Made by a program: the position numbers and the translations under genes. DNA of 64,000 nucleotides, from the NCBI RefSeq assembly GCF_000165425.1, contig NW_001799377.1, positions 385,204 to 449,203 of the forward strand. Reading direction: 5' to 3'. The notes beneath the pieces are model-generated. The model made no database searches. It had not been told where the DNA came from and saw only the letters and a list, made by a program, of their open reading frames with translations. Positions 25,296 through 38,032 of the stretch are shown here, piece by piece; position 1 is the stretch's first letter; each line of letters begins with the position of its first letter. Origin of the DNA: Paramecium tetraurelia (lineage: Eukaryota; Ciliophora; Oligohymenophorea; Peniculida; Parameciidae).

Positions 25296-26141
25296 TCACT
25301 TTTTAATTAACTTTTTTAGTTTCTCCATTCTAATTTCTTGAAATTCTTTTCTTTTTCTTGCTATTTCTGATATCTTCTCTTTCGCTTCTTATTCCTCACT
25401 TAAAACATTTGGGAGTTTTCTATAGGAAATGATAAATATGATTACTCCTTTTCTGCCTATGATAGTTTTTTATCGTAAGATTGTTCAATTGGTCCTTTTT
25501 CGAACAGAATTTAATTAGAATCTTTAATGTTGCCTTCTATTTCTTTCATCATTTGCTGTTCCCATTAAATTCTTTCAAGTTCTTATTAATTTTACTGAAA
25601 TCCAAGTTAGGGGTTTGCAATTTCAGGTCTTTGATTTATAAGACTTCTCTATGCTTAATGAATTTCCTCCTTCTTTTTCTTAATGAAGTCCTGTCTTTCC
25701 ATTTCATACTGTCTAAAGAATAATTACAATTCAATACTCTTAATCTTTTTCACTCATGTCATTTATCTATTTTAAATTAAAGTCAATCAATGAATTTTTA
25801 GTGACAATGCCTGTTTGTTTTTATCTCTCATAAATTTCAGCCTTCTTAGTTAAAATTGCATTAAGTTTTTCTAAACGATTTTAATCAGTTTCAGCTGCAG
25901 TGTCTTTCATATCTCTCTTAATTCGTTCTTCAATTCCTTTGTTGATTCTTTTCTCCTATTTTTTAACTACCTTTGCCTTGGAGAGTGCCCCTTATTCATT
26001 TTATTTATCCTTCATCAAAGCAATCTTCATTGCAACTATCTATGCTTGGATAAATTATGTAATTACAGATGAGTTATCCACATTGATGGGAACTGCGGGT
26101 TCTGGGATTAAGGAACTTTCTGTGAGCCAACCATAACTCAT
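25296..26141 (-). CDS. Coiled-coil protein, 264 aa
   Basis: The start MSYGWLTESSLIPEPAVPIN leads into long Lys/Glu helices such as KKQEKRINKGIEERIKRDMK and ends KRKEFQEIRMEKLKKLIKK. Two introns (25737-25713, 25 nt; 25445-25420, 26 nt) are required and give an exact multiple of three. Helices without breaks suggest a dimeric coiled coil, as in cytoskeletal or ciliary proteins, but no specific family is recognised. The gene is divergent from the plus-strand gene starting at 26325, leaving 183 bases for both promoters. Confidence 0.75.
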
Positions 26142-26324
26142 TTTGTTATAATAAATTAAAATATTTCAATAGGGAATTGTTTAGAATAAAAGACTTTTCA
26201 CTATTTGATTTCGAATAAAGGACTGATTAAGATGATGAGTTTAAGATACATGCTTAATTATTAATTTTACAACAAAAAATAAATGATATTTAGATTATAA
26301 TTCATTTTAATTATAACAAAGCAG

Positions 26325-27632
26325 ATGAGTTCCATACAATATCCAGAGTAATTTTCAATAGCTGCTATTAAGTTTGGAGAAACTCACAGTGAAGATAAGG
26401 CAGGTTTTGTAAAAGGCTTAAGTGCAATTCAACGATCGACAATAAGAAATTTAACAGGGCTACATCGAAGACCTGAGATAATACTGTAATATTGTGACAG
26501 TGTGCGAAGCCTAGTTAATCCTGAGTTTGGGCGAGTATGATCTAGCGTATTTGGGAGAAGTGATAAAAGTAATAGTAAAGCAATATCATGAAAGACTCTA
26601 TCTGGATATCACTTGGTGATCCTGAACAATCTGCTATTGTGGATTCAATAATTCCAATTGCATTTATCTCCACATCCCAGGAGCGTGCCTTTCGAATGTT
26701 TGATACAATAGAGCATAAAGGAGAAACATAAGGTTGCCAAGGTCAATCAAAGTCGAGCAAGTATTGAAATGTCATCAATTGGCGATTTTATCCACAAACT
26801 GTCGATTAATAGTAAAAACATTATCGATTCGCATCCAAGTCCAAAGGAGGTTCCATAAGGAATGCAAATTGTGGAGGAGGAAACAGAAAAGATGCGAGAT
26901 GCAATTAAAAACAATCAAGGCATGCTAAAAAAGTTATTGATCTAGAAAAAGAAGGTTCATTAAGAGGTCTAAACGAATATGAGTAGCTTAGATATAATGT
27001 TTTTATAAGAGCAAAATTAGGAACTTAAACAATTAATTGACACAACAAGTGCAAACTATGAAAGAAGATTGAAGGAGGAAATAATAAAGTATCAAGAAGC
27101 TAAAATAATCATGAAAGCATAAAAATCAGAATTAGATCATAAAATAAGTTTGATTGAAGCACAAGGAAGTGAAATATTGAAATTAAAGAATAGAAAATAA
27201 GTAAATAGTTTAATCAAAAAATTTATATAAATTCCAACGATTGAAGAAAGAAACAAAAGATTTAGTATAAGTTAAGATAAGAACAATAGAAGCATAGTGT
27301 TCTCCAATCAAAAAATCCGATCTACTTCTCTACCTAGAATTGAGAGAAGCTTTGAAAGTTTTAGCAAAAAATTAGACTTGCAAATTTCAAAAAATTCTAT
27401 TCCAAATCAAGATAGCAAATACTTGTACTAAAAGTTGATGTTACCTTAAGAATAGATACAATTTCTTAAGGCTTGTCAATATGTTGGATTATAATACCCT
27501 TCTAATTTATTTGATAATCAAGATGGAGGAGAATCACCTAAGTATAATTAATTTATCAAATTAATTTAACAACTTAAAGTGAGACATTCGTAATGTATGC
27601 CAAAGTGTGATCATTTAAATTTTTTATAATGA
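26325..27632 (+). CDS. Coiled-coil protein; N-terminal exons unresolved
   Basis: The N-terminus MSSIQYPEQFSIAAIKFGET and the long C-terminal part are in the same frame, but two in-frame TGA codons near 26540 and 26590 separate them, and three competing frames there each look partly coding. Short introns must be present, but I could not place them. From about 26700 on the protein is clear: SRASIEMSSIGDFIHKLSIN, then Glu/Lys coiled coil (QNQELKQLIDTTSANYERRL), a basic Ser-rich stretch (SNQKIRSTSLPRIERSF), and the end KCDHLNFLQ. The gene ends 26 bases from the end of the convergent P450 gene. Confidence 0.6.
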
Positions 27633-27658
27633 AAATCTAAACATAAAAATTTTAAACA

Positions 27659-29349
27659 TCATCTTGCTTCCCATGTAATGTAATCTTGATTTGATAGACC
27701 ATACGTAAATTTAGCTATCCACTCTGCTTTAGCGATCTTCTAATTCAATTTCAATTTATAGTTTAAGAGTATTTTTGAGATGACAATTTTGCTCTCAATA
27801 ATTGCAAGGTATTATCCTATGCAATTTCTACCTCCAGCTGAAAATGGCACAAAGGCAAATGGATCGATGGTTGAGTCTTTGAGAGTTCCATCAGCCTTCC
27901 ACCTTGTAATATCGATCTGGGTTGGATTCGAAAAGTATTTCTGATTTTATGCATTTGATAAAACCATATAATTGACATACCATCCTAAACATAATAAGAT
28001 CAAATATCTACCTTTTTTGATGAATATATCTTTGATGTATAAATCCTTTAATGCTTGTTTAGATATCAACATAGGTGCAACTGGCTTTAATCGAAGACAT
28101 TCCATTAAAAATCCTGCTACTTTTTACAGATTTTGTAAGTGTTTAGCTGTTATAATTAGTTCTCCATTCAAAACTTCAAGAATTTCCTAGTAAATTTCTT
28201 CTTAAAGCAGCTGATTCTCAGCTAAAAAATAACAAGCTGTAGTAACTAGATTTGCAGTAGTTTCAGTTCCTGCAAAGTAAAGTGTGATAGATTATTGTAG
28301 TATTTCATCTTCTGTTATGGGTGGATCCATAGAATCGTTTTTGTTTAGGTACACATCCAAATAAACATCAAGGTAATCCTGGTGTTCAATGTTCTTGCAA
28401 TTCTTCAATTTTTCCATTCTATTTTTTATTGCCTTTTTCATGTGATCAAGCATAACGGTATTTAATTCATATAGATCCTATTCTATTTTTCTGGGGAATA
28501 GACTGAATACTTTTTCTTCGAGCAATGCTCTCTTTATTTGAAAGAATCGAGACTCAGTTGTTAATTATCCAAATCGAGTTATAAGCTGAGTGACGCATTA
28601 TGATGGATCTTGTCCGTTTAGACTCAATTAAGCAATGTCCTCACCGAAGAAAGCCTTGAGAACAATCTCTCCCGTAATTGAAGAGGCCAAATTCATGGCT
28701 GGGAATACTTCATTAGGTAGATTGGCCAATTTCCTTTGGGCTACATCATTTATCATCGGAATCAGGTTGATGAGCTTGTTATATTCGAAATGAGTTCCCA
28801 AAAGGCGTCTTTATTGTAGCCACTTGGCTCCCCCCTCCATTATCATGCCTTTGGTCATCAATCTCTTGTCGACTATCATAGGGAATTTAGTATAATCTTA
28901 ATGTTATTGCATGAATATTCGATAGTATTTTGGTTTTAGGAACACGATCATAGGTCGAAATAGCAAATTTGTAACTAAAATGTCTGCTTATCTATTGTCC
29001 CCTATTCGTTTGGATAGTGCTTCAAATGCATCCCCATTGATTGCCCTTGATTGACTTAGAGTACGAAGAAGTTCCTAACATCTGGAGCATATTGTATATA
29101 ATTACTCTTTTGCCATACCTAATTTTGAAATAGATAACCACTAAGAGTGGTTGAGTTATTAAATAGCTTAGAGCGAGTATTCCGAAAATAATATATATCA
29201 TAATTAATTAAATGATTAATCAATAGGTGTTTGAATAACTCAATTCCATTCTCTTTAAGCAGAAATTCGAAAACCAAATCAAAAATATGTACCCAACACA
29301 AAAGAACTTAGAATTCAAGTAAGCAAATAATCCACTTTATCAGGTTCAT
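27659..29349 (-). CDS. Cytochrome P450 monooxygenase, about 555 aa
   Basis: All diagnostic P450 motifs are visible. The I-helix reads ITLYFAGTETTANLV, with the conserved acid-Thr pair for oxygen activation. The K-helix ExxR motif is in FLMECLRLKPVAP, NPTQIDITRW precedes the heme region, and the heme-thiolate loop is FVPFSAGGRNCIGQYL with the axial Cys. A 23-nt intron lies at 29141-29119. The start at 29349 (MNLIKWIICLLEFQVLLCW) gives a hydrophobic ER anchor, as expected for a microsomal P450, but overlaps the SOSS-B gene on the other strand by 63 bases. An internal Met at 29117 would give 486 residues without an anchor. The substrate is unknown; the redox partner should be a P450 reductase encoded elsewhere. 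Confidence 0.9.
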
Positions 29350-29675
29350 AGTACTAAAAAAAATTGAAACCTAAATCACTAAGAATTAAAAGAAAATCAC
29401 AAAGTATTGGATCGCAGATGAGACTGGCAGTGCTTTCTTGAATCTACATGATATGGACGAGTCAGCCATTTCTCCAGGAGATGTGTGTGTGATGGTTGGA
29501 GCATATACAAATCTATTTAAAGGAATGATGAATATTCATCAAGGTAAACATATTAAATATTATAGGTAAGAATGGAATATTCAAAAAAGTGAGTGAATTC
29601 GATCTTCAATATTCAACATACCCTAATCATAGCTTGAAGAATTGGGGTAATGATTAATAAACCACTTAAATTTGA
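29287..29675 (+). CDS. SOSS complex subunit B-like single-strand DNA-binding protein, 113 aa
   Basis: Two introns (29319-29343, 25 nt; 29544-29565, 22 nt) join three exons into 114 codons. The protein is an OB fold with the hSSB1/SOSS-B pattern: NLEFKFIVLKKIETQITKNQ, KYWIADETGSAFLNLHDMD, ISPGDVCVMVGAYTNLFKGM, then KKVSEFDLQYSTYPN. These align with the family's FIVLE, VADKTGSI, IQPGDIIRL, ASVFKGCL and GEFCMVYSEVPN. Members bind single-stranded DNA at breaks in the nucleus and work with INTS3. The protein is shorter than the animal ones because it lacks a long disordered tail. Its first exon is antisense to the start of the P450 gene. Confidence 0.85.
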
Positions 29676-30489
29676 AGTTAATTATTATCATACTATTAAA
29701 ATGTGATGAATAAAATAACAAACAGAACATGAAATAAAAATGCAATGTAGAATTTGGTAGTCAAAGTGTAGAACTTTGATTAAGATTAGTATGGCTATGG
29801 TAAATCACTCCCAAACTCTTCATAATCTTATTATCAGTATTAATCTTGTAATTGGGTATTTCTACTAATATTTTCATAAACTATATTATTGATTTACAAA
29901 ATAATGTTTAAATTGATATATTAGTCTTTCTAATTTCTTCTGTTTGACTTTATTGGAATCCTATTTGAGTGTAGTTCAAAATGTTATTACTAAAAAGACA
30001 CAATATTTTAAGGGATGCTTTTAATGAATATCCAACATCAAATTAATTTTAGTTATTCTTGAATACAATTATAGTGATCTTAAAAATGACTTTATTTTAA
30101 TGTAATTCTTAAAAATATTCAACTTATTTCTTATTCTATACTTCTTCATATTATTAAATTTCGTTCTTTTTCCATATCTTAAAGATTAGAAGATAATATT
30201 TATTAAAAGAACACATGTAATATGAGTATTTTTTGAATTATCTTGAATAAATTGAATATTCATCTGATGAAGATGTCTGTAATTACTTTATTCTAGAACT
30301 TTACGGATGTTTTGATTATAGATGAAATTATACGCCTGCTGTTTTAGTAGCAACCAAATTTAATCCCTTTATTAGATTAACTAGATCCAACATAGGTTGA
30401 GGTCAGAATTATTTGTTTTATAAGTTATAAAGGGTCTACTATGATGGCTTTATTTTTTGCTTAACTTAACATTAAACTTATTTATTTTA
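29676..30489. other. No intact gene seen
   Basis: About 800 AT-rich bases between the SOSS-B-like gene and the kinase gene, both on the plus strand. Short TGA-free frames exist on both strands but none has coding-like composition, a splice-consistent model or a motif. Confidence 0.4.
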
Positions 30490-32066
30490 ATGGCGAATAG
30501 ATTAAAAACGCAGATTCAATTTAGTGACGATGCTCCTGTACTTAAAATGGATGAACCTGAGGTATGCAAACGATTTGAAGACTATTACTAATGTCTTTAA
30601 ACTTTAGGTATAAATTTAATCATAATTAAAAGGTCAAGGAGCTCATGCCGTAGTTAAGATAGCAAAGAAGAGAAGCACAGGAGAGATATATGCTGTAAAA
30701 ATAGTTAGATCTGGAGATCAAGAGATTCAGAGCAATGTTAAACGGACATTCAATAATACTAGATGTCTAAAACATCCAAACATTGCTCAGGATATAGAGC
30801 TTTACATCAACGAAAAGATGGAAACCTCTCATTTAGTAATGGAGTACTGTAAGTTCCCGAGTTTGGAAAGCATAATAAAGAAAAGACCTCTGACTCCCGA
30901 GGAGTTAAAGATTGTGATAAAACAGCTTCTTTTGGGAATTCAGCACGCTCATTCGAAAGGAATATGCCATAGAGATTTAAAGCCAGATAATATTCTAGTT
31001 AATTTGGATGGGGATAGTGAACCTCCTAATGTAAAAATTGTCGATTTTGGAGTCTCAAGAAGATTCTCATCAAAAGGATAGCAAATTGAAATGCTAACAA
31101 AAACGGGTAACATCTTTTATTGTGCTCCAGAAATATATCATAAAGCTGGCTATTCAAATGAGGTTGACATTTGGGCAATTGGAGTCATTACATATTAATG
31201 TATTTTCCAAAAACTACCGTTGCATTCAAATGAATTAACAGATTTTATAGAACTGTTGGGTAATTAAAATGAATGGAGATTTTAAGAATCATTAAATACA
31301 CTCGAATAACCATTAAGTAATTTGATTATGGCTATGTTGAATCCAAATAAAAGCGAGAGAATCACTGTTGATGCTGCTTTGTAGCATCCATTTTTCCAAA
31401 TTAGTACTATTAAAGATGTGATGGCTTTTATAAATAAATTAAGTGTTGCATAAAATAATCGTTGCTAGGATAAATAATTGCAGTCTAGTCTTAAATTAGA
31501 TGATAAACTATGGGGAAATGTTATCTAAAAATTATAAAATAGTTAGAATGGCGATAGGAATGATGAAATTATGATAGAGGATTTAATTAAAAGTTTTAGT
31601 GATATCCATATTATTGAAAAAAATGGTGAGTAGTGCGGATTCATTTAATTGATGAATTCAATTAATAGTAGTACAGCTCTGATGAGTAGGTTAGGATCCA
31701 AATAAGAAATACTTGATAGAAGTTTTGGATATTAATTTAGCTCTTCTTCAAGTATTTTATAATAATATTTATTTAGATAAATTATGCAATTAGGATTAAT
31801 TAGAAAACATAGATAAAATCGAAAGTAGTATAGATATGAGAGATGATTAGTAGTCCACGAATAATAATAAATTTCTTAGTCAATTGGGTGCACATTTAGA
31901 TAAAAGCATTGATGTTATGCCATATGAGGGATTGATGGCTTCATCTAAATATACTCCTCAATAAGATTAATTTGGAATTGTTAAAAAACCTTCCAACTAA
32001 GACAAAAATTTATTTGAGGATTTCTTCATAAAAGAAGTTGATGAAACAACGGAAGACTCATTATGA
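30490..32066 (+). CDS. Serine/threonine protein kinase, 508 aa
   Basis: MANRLKTQIQFSDDAPVLKM begins the protein. A 25-nt intron (30608-30632) falls inside the glycine loop, which when spliced reads QTLGQGAHAVVKIAKKR. The catalytic set is complete: YAVKIV (Lys), HRDLKPDNILV (catalytic loop), KIVDFGVSRR (metal-binding Asp), IFYCAPEIYHKAGYS and VDIWAIGVITYQCIF. The kinase domain spans residues 45-310 and resembles the CAMK/CDPK branch, but no EF hands follow. The roughly 190-residue tail is polar, with a second 25-nt intron at 31752-31776, and ends ETTEDSL. It should be an active kinase; its substrate is unknown. Confidence 0.9.
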
Positions 32067-32153
32067 ACTAAACTTATTTTATTTATTATATTCAAGTTAT
32101 TGTATTTAACAATAATATTTTATTATTTTTATTCCAACAAAAATATAGTAAAA

Positions 32154-33292
32154 ATGAAAACATCAATTCAATCAGAAAGGAAACCAGGAAAATCAATTCC
32201 AAAACCAAGGGATAATTTTACAAATCAATCATCCAATTCAAAAAAAGAGATTGCCAATGAATCAAATGGATTCGATGCTTCTAAACCGCTTCTAATCTAA
32301 CCTATCCCCATGGAACCTAAAGTTAAATAAAATTGTCTAATTGAAATTGTTGAATTGGCCAATTCTCTTAAAGATGATGATAATGTTAGTGGTCTAGTCT
32401 TCAAACAAATCATCATCTCAATTGAAGCCAAATTAACAGAATTCCAAGAGAGACTTGAAAATAGGGACAACTTGACAGAACTTAATTCACATCTATAGAA
32501 ATTGCAACATCTGTAAACTAGTCCTTACAGTCCAAATGGAAATAAAGCGAGTGTAAAAAAAGATGACTCAAATAATGACACAAGTGGACTACTCCGTAAT
32601 TAAAGTTAAATCTCATTGCCATAGAATGACAATGTCAGCATTATGAGTGCCCAAGATAAAATGAAAAGTCCTCAAGGTAGAAGATCAAACTCCAAATAAC
32701 ATTCAGGTAAATTCTCAGTAATAAATAGCCATTCTTCCAAACATCTCATAATAAGCAGTGTCTGACAATAATAAGATTGCCGCCTTGGAAAAGAGACTCA
32801 GAACTAACGAGGACAATTATATTAAATTGACCAAAGAAGTGTAAGATCAATATACTTCTAACAATTAAAAGCTAGAAAAGACAATTAAGGCTCTGAATGA
32901 AAAGTTTATGTCATTTAGTGCCAACAATTTGCAACAATAGTACATCGAAATTACTGAGAGTTAGAAGGCTTTGATTTCACATTTACATTAGCAATCAAGG
33001 GAAATCACGTAATTGCTTCCAACTATATAGCGAGATCAACAATGCCATGCTTAAATTAAAGGAGACTCAAGACTCTTAAAATATAGAGATCTCAAATAAA
33101 ATCGAGCATAGCTTACAATTACAGAATGAAAATTTTGTAAGGATTCAATCACTTTCATCCTCTCTTTAATCAATCGATGCTGATTTAATCGTGATTTTAA
33201 AGTGTTACAAAGACATTCTTAATGATATCTTCAAAATCGATCTAATTGATCAACAATAAAAAAAGTTAATTAGTCTCCTAGATGAATAATGA
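32154..33292 (+). CDS. Coiled-coil protein, 364 aa
   Basis: MKTSIQSERKPGKSIPKPRD starts a basic Ser-rich N-terminal region. It is followed by helices such as IISIEAKLTEFQERLENRDN and, after two 22-nt introns (32707-32728 and 33009-33030), a long coiled coil (NNKIAALEKRLRTNEDNYIK; LTKEVQDQYTSNNQKLEKTI). The C-terminus reads DQQQKKLISLLDEQ. Both introns are GTAA...TAG and the total is exactly 365 codons. The gene is convergent with the gene ending at 33333, 40 bases away. No family is recognised. Confidence 0.75.
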
Positions 33293-33332
33293 ATTATATC
33301 ATGATATTTATAATAGTTATATGTAATTCGAC

Positions 33333-34204
33333 TCATCTTCTAGTAAAAAATGTATTTTTGTTTTCAAATTCTGATGGCTTCTTTCTGTAATCACCTTAAT
33401 TCACAGTTGAATAATTGAAGGTTCTATCGGATAGCTGAAATGAATTTGGTTTCTAAGCCATATTTTTCTACCATAAATACTGAAATATTACATCCTCTTT
33501 ATATTTCAATTCCTAACCATAACCATTTGATAGTAATTTCTTGCACTCTAAATGATCAGACTTTCCATATGACTCATGTTTTCCATATTGTTTTGTCTAA
33601 TTGTCTTCTAATATAGGGTTCCTGGCTACTGGCTTAGATTCAGCCACTTTGAGTTCTCTTTTTTCAAAAAGATCCTTCGTTTTTGAAAGAGCTGGTTGGA
33701 TTGATTTTTAACTAGGTTTCCAATCAGATTATTAAGTTTGATAATTCACTTTAGAATTTGGATTTTATCTTGGAGCAATAGGATTATTATGGAAATTCCA
33801 TAGATTATCGACATCACTTAGAGGAGTTTTGATTATATGACTCTTGTTTTCATTTAATGATTTGCTTTCTTGAGTTATAGGGTCACTTGGTTTGAGCGTA
33901 GGGTTGTTTTTTGAAAGAGTTGCAATTTTATTTAAATTTTCCTTGCACATTTCAATGGTTTTACTATCGCACTCAGAAGGTAATGTACATGCATTCTTTT
34001 CTTGTTTTCTAGGATATCTGATGATATATACACATATTTATTGATTTTGGAATTATAATCCTTGGCAAGACACAATTCAGCTTAAGGAGAAAGATTCCTT
34101 TATAAATTCGCATAGTTGACTAATCGTTATTATCCTCCATAATCTGTAAAAGTTCTAAGAGTTGATTGAGTAGCTGATTTTTGGATGGATTGTTGTTGAG
34201 ACAT
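33333..34204 (-). CDS. Ser/Asn/Lys-rich protein, 282 aa
   Basis: MSQQQSIQKSATQSTLRTFT begins a polar, probably disordered protein. One 23-nt intron (34031-34009, GTATAT...CCTAG) restores the frame and makes the length exactly 283 codons. Recognisable pieces include MCKENLNKIATLSKNN, DVDNLWNFHNNPIAPR and, near the end, QPNSFQLSDR-like polar text (QKPNSFQLSDRTFNYSTV). No catalytic or membrane motif is seen. Function is unknown. Confidence 0.65.
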
Positions 34205-34508
34205 TTAATTTTTTAATAATGTCGTTAAAAAAGCTTTGTTAATTAATTATTTATTCTTGCATAAACATAATTATATACACATCATATTAAACCATAGTCA
34301 TCTTCAGCCATTTTTTTTTTCGTATGAATATATAATATTATGATATTTTCTATGTATATTTAGCAAACTAGATAAAAATACGAAGTTAATGAATTTTAAT
34401 TAATCATTAATTTATAAAATGATCAAACATTCTTTGACTTAAACATCTTCTACTAATCACAATTTTTCATAGAAACTTCAACTGTAAAAGCTTAAACGAA
34501 ACAAGCAA

Positions 34509-35060
34509 ATGGTCACAAAGGCCGTTGACATGCTTTTAAACCCGTTTGATCCCCATCAAGTATCTTAGTCCTTGAGATTTCTTGAAAATTAGTCATAAAG
34601 GAAGTCTTTGCTTGATGAAATCATAGGGATAAGAGAAGAAAGAAAGAGAAAATAAGAATTTGAAAAAATGTCCTCCATGAGAGGGATTTTGACCAAAGTA
34701 TAGAAAAGGTTCTCTGTGGTCAAAACTCAAGATATAAAATTTAATAGAGATTTTAATGATTTTAAAATTTTACAAGAGGAACGTAACAAAATGGAAAAAT
34801 TGCAGTATGAAAATCTCAATCTGCAAATAAACGAAAGAAAATCTTAATTCAAGAGAATGTCGAGTCTCAACTTCTTAACACGCGAGAGCGACAACCATCT
34901 CTTCAAACATCAACTAAGTCTTGATCCAGGAGCTCCTCAATCATCTTTGATGCTCACAAGGAAAACCTAAAGAAATACAACGCTTTTGCTTTCTAAAATA
35001 ACAAATAAATAGATGTATTTATTATATCATAGCATTTAGACCTACAGAGGGTAATACTGA
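34509..35060 (+). CDS. Basic charged protein, 183 aa
   Basis: An intronless 184-codon frame begins MVTKAVDMLLNPFDPHQVSQ, continues with a Lys/Arg/Glu helix (EIIGIREERKRKQEFEKMSS) and ends HSIQTYRGQY. The RKRKQEFEK stretch may be a nuclear signal or part of a coiled coil. The usage of GCC, CTC and CCC codons is richer than in the surrounding intergenic DNA, which supports coding. No family is recognised. Confidence 0.6.
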
Positions 35061-35742
35061 GAAAGTTCTTACATCACCTCAGAATTGCCTGATTATAACA
35101 TAAGAAACTGATTAAGAATGATTTATAAATATAAAGTTCTAAACTTTTAATACATAAAAATAAAGTTATTTCAAATAATGAATTTTTGATACTTGAACTA
35201 ATTTGATTTGATTAAATATGTTATCTAATCATTTTTATCAAATTTTAAAAAAAACCCTAGATTTCTCAAAATATTCTTGTGAGTTCAAAAAGGAAGAAGA
35301 AGATGAAAGGTATGAAATCTTATTTAGACTTAGAGTTCCTTTTATATTTATACTATAAATGAAAACCTTATTAGATATACAAAAAAAATCCCAACAATTT
35401 TGGATTAATATTTAAATCCAAAAGATTAATTTTATATATTAAATTATTGATCAATAATATATGTAAAATATATAATCCTTATGCTGTTTCTTAAATCACA
35501 AATTTCTATTAAGATACAATTGATATATGAAATTACATAATTAAATTTTGGATCTTCCTTATTCAATATTTTATTAAAAAATTAATACATTTAACAAAAT
35601 GAATTTATTAATTCAAAAATCATTTAGAAATAGTACTAAATAAGAAGAAATTGTATAATATTATAATCAAAACCAAATTAGTTTTTCATCAGTTATAATG
35701 AAAATGTGAAAAATAATAATTAATATTTGTATTCTATAATTT
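35061..35742. other. Gene-free stretch
   Basis: About 680 very AT-rich bases between a plus-strand gene end and the end of the minus-strand transporter. No coding-like frame or RNA gene was recognised. Confidence 0.4.
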
Positions 35743-37245
35743 TCATGACTTTTATTATTCATTTTCTGAAAGTAATTATTGTTAATCATCCTCTTGTCTT
35801 AAGTTACTTGTGGAAACAGTGTCAGACTCACAATCTTTCTATTTAGTTTCCTCCAATTACTAATCTCTTGATTTGAGGATTTTGTCTTCTTAAACAACTC
35901 CGACCCAAGGAAGTGGCATCAAAATGAATACTCCTGTCAAAATAATGAATAGCCATAATTTGGAGTAATCATTTTGATTGACTCCTAACATGATTAAGAA
36001 TAAGGCTCCCCATTATGATCCTAAAGTAGATCCTTTATTGTTAAATCTAATAGATTACCAAAATTGATTGTACTCATCAACATAGCATACATGGTAGCTT
36101 CAATATTCTTTGGACACATCCTACACGCTAAGACCAATATGGGCATCAAATTCAATTCACCTACCAATTATAACATGACTGAATCTCCGAGACAGAAGAA
36201 TTTGTCATTTATACCCCATTCAACATTTTTTCTGGTTACGAGGATGATCATAGATTGATAACAGAAATAATAAAGGATGGTAGTGGTGATGAATATCTTT
36301 TTGAATGGGACATCTTTCAGATAGTTGTTATAAAGAAGCACTCCCAAAATGGTAGACAATGCATACACAAACTTCAATTATCCTAGGAAGGAAGGTTCAA
36401 AGCCCAAAACCTGTGTGTAGAAAAAGAACATGATAGTCGAACTTGAAGGAGCCATCATAAAACAAAATATCAATGCAACTGGCCTTGAATCTATTATTAT
36501 AATACTTGTAAATTAAGGGGTTTTAGAAGAATGTCCAAAAGTCTTTGATACATTACATAGTGTTGTTTCTTCTGTCATTCTAATCCAAAGCTCTAGGATC
36601 AACCTTCTCTTCAACATAGAAGAATGACACTAAAACCAATAGTGAAGGGAATGCTGCTGTCATCATAAATATTTCTTATTTCGTGAAGTAGTGTAATAAT
36701 GCTCCTGAAAAGAATGCACTTATTAGTGTTCCGAATGCTCGAACTCCAAAGAATATTGAAACATTCTTAGATGCTCCATGCTAGAAATTTGTTTATTATC
36801 TTGAGGCTTAAGCAGCTACTTCTACTAGAATAGCTTCTCCGACAACATTCACGAAACATGTTGACAACTATATCAAAAACAATAATAAAAGGGCAGAGTA
36901 TAAACTATCAGTTCCATATTTCGACAAAGCAATCCACCCTAAGGCATCAAATATCCCAAACAGAATTATGTAGGATTTCCTTCTATATCCAAATAAAGGC
37001 TTCGAATCAGTTATTAAACCCCAAAATGGTTTTACTATCCAAGGAGTTGTTGTGTAACTCAAATAGAGTCCCATCATAGCTGGAGATAATCCAAAATCAT
37101 CCTTAAGCATATAGTTTATTGATAAATCAGCTAAGTGTTATACTCCCTGAGAAAAAGCAACTACTGCAATTATAAAATAGGAAGGGTTGAAGCTCTCATA
37201 AAATTAAGCGAATTGCCGAAACAGCTTATCAAACATAATGCTCAT
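35743..37245 (-). CDS. BT1/folate-biopterin-type major facilitator transporter, 484 aa
   Basis: Members of this MFS subfamily move folates or pterins across membranes in trypanosomatids, plants and cyanobacteria. The protein begins MSIMFDKLFRQFAQFYESFN. It has the family's signature blocks: VVAFSQGVQHLADLSINYML, GLSPAMMGLYLSYTTTPWI, KPFWGLITDSKPLFGYRRKS, then about 12 hydrophobic helices and QVLGFEPSFLGQLKFVYALS. Two introns (36505-36484, 22 nt; 36058-36033, 26 nt) are needed for a full 485-codon frame. The C-terminus is a hydrophilic Gln/Asp/Glu tail facing the cytosol. The substrate in this ciliate is inferred from the family only. Confidence 0.85.
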
Positions 37246-38032
37246 GTTGATCAAATATTTTAATAATAAAAACGCATAATTATAAATATCAACAGAAAAA
37301 CAACTCTCCAATATTCAAATTGACTAATAAAGACTCATTCTACAAATATGGAAGTTTTTAATCATTAAATATTTATTTTAGCAGCCTCAATCGACTACTA
37401 GATGGAAAGAAATTTATTATTAGTGTTAAGTTTTTTTAATAGTATTAAGCAATTTTAACTCTTTTCAATCTCTCAAGGTATTTCTGAATTAATTTAAAGC
37501 AGATGTTTATTCGAGTTCATAAATCAATTTTTCTAATTTTCCCTTAGGTTCAATATTTTGCGGGTAGGAACTTTAGTTAAATAATTATTAATATGATTCT
37601 AAATTATTGATACTCTAATATAATTGTTTTGATATTATACTTTTAGACTAATGACCGTTGGCTTTCAAATATTTTCATTTAAGTAGAAATAGAATTTATG
37701 GAAAATAAGTAGGGTTAACAATAGGAAAATGTTTGTATTAATTATTAATTTAATTATTTTGAAACATTACTTTGATTCTAAATTTTAATCATAATAAACT
37801 AATTTTTTAGGATATTTATTGTTCATATATTATTATTGCAAATTTAATAATCTAAATTTGCTTGATATTTAAATTGAAGATAGGATAGCTTAGCTTCTAT
37901 AATTTTGAATAGGTAGTAATCTTCATAAATGTTAATTTTATGAAGACAGGCTAGAGAGACATAAAATATGAAATTGATTAATTTAACTCTTGAGATTGAA
38001 TTTATCAAATTCTATTCGTTTGTTTATAACAA
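37246..38032. other. Gene-free stretch
   Basis: About 790 AT-rich bases between the transporter start and the end of the B-box gene, both on the minus strand. Nothing coding-like was read on either strand. It includes the transporter promoter. Confidence 0.4.
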
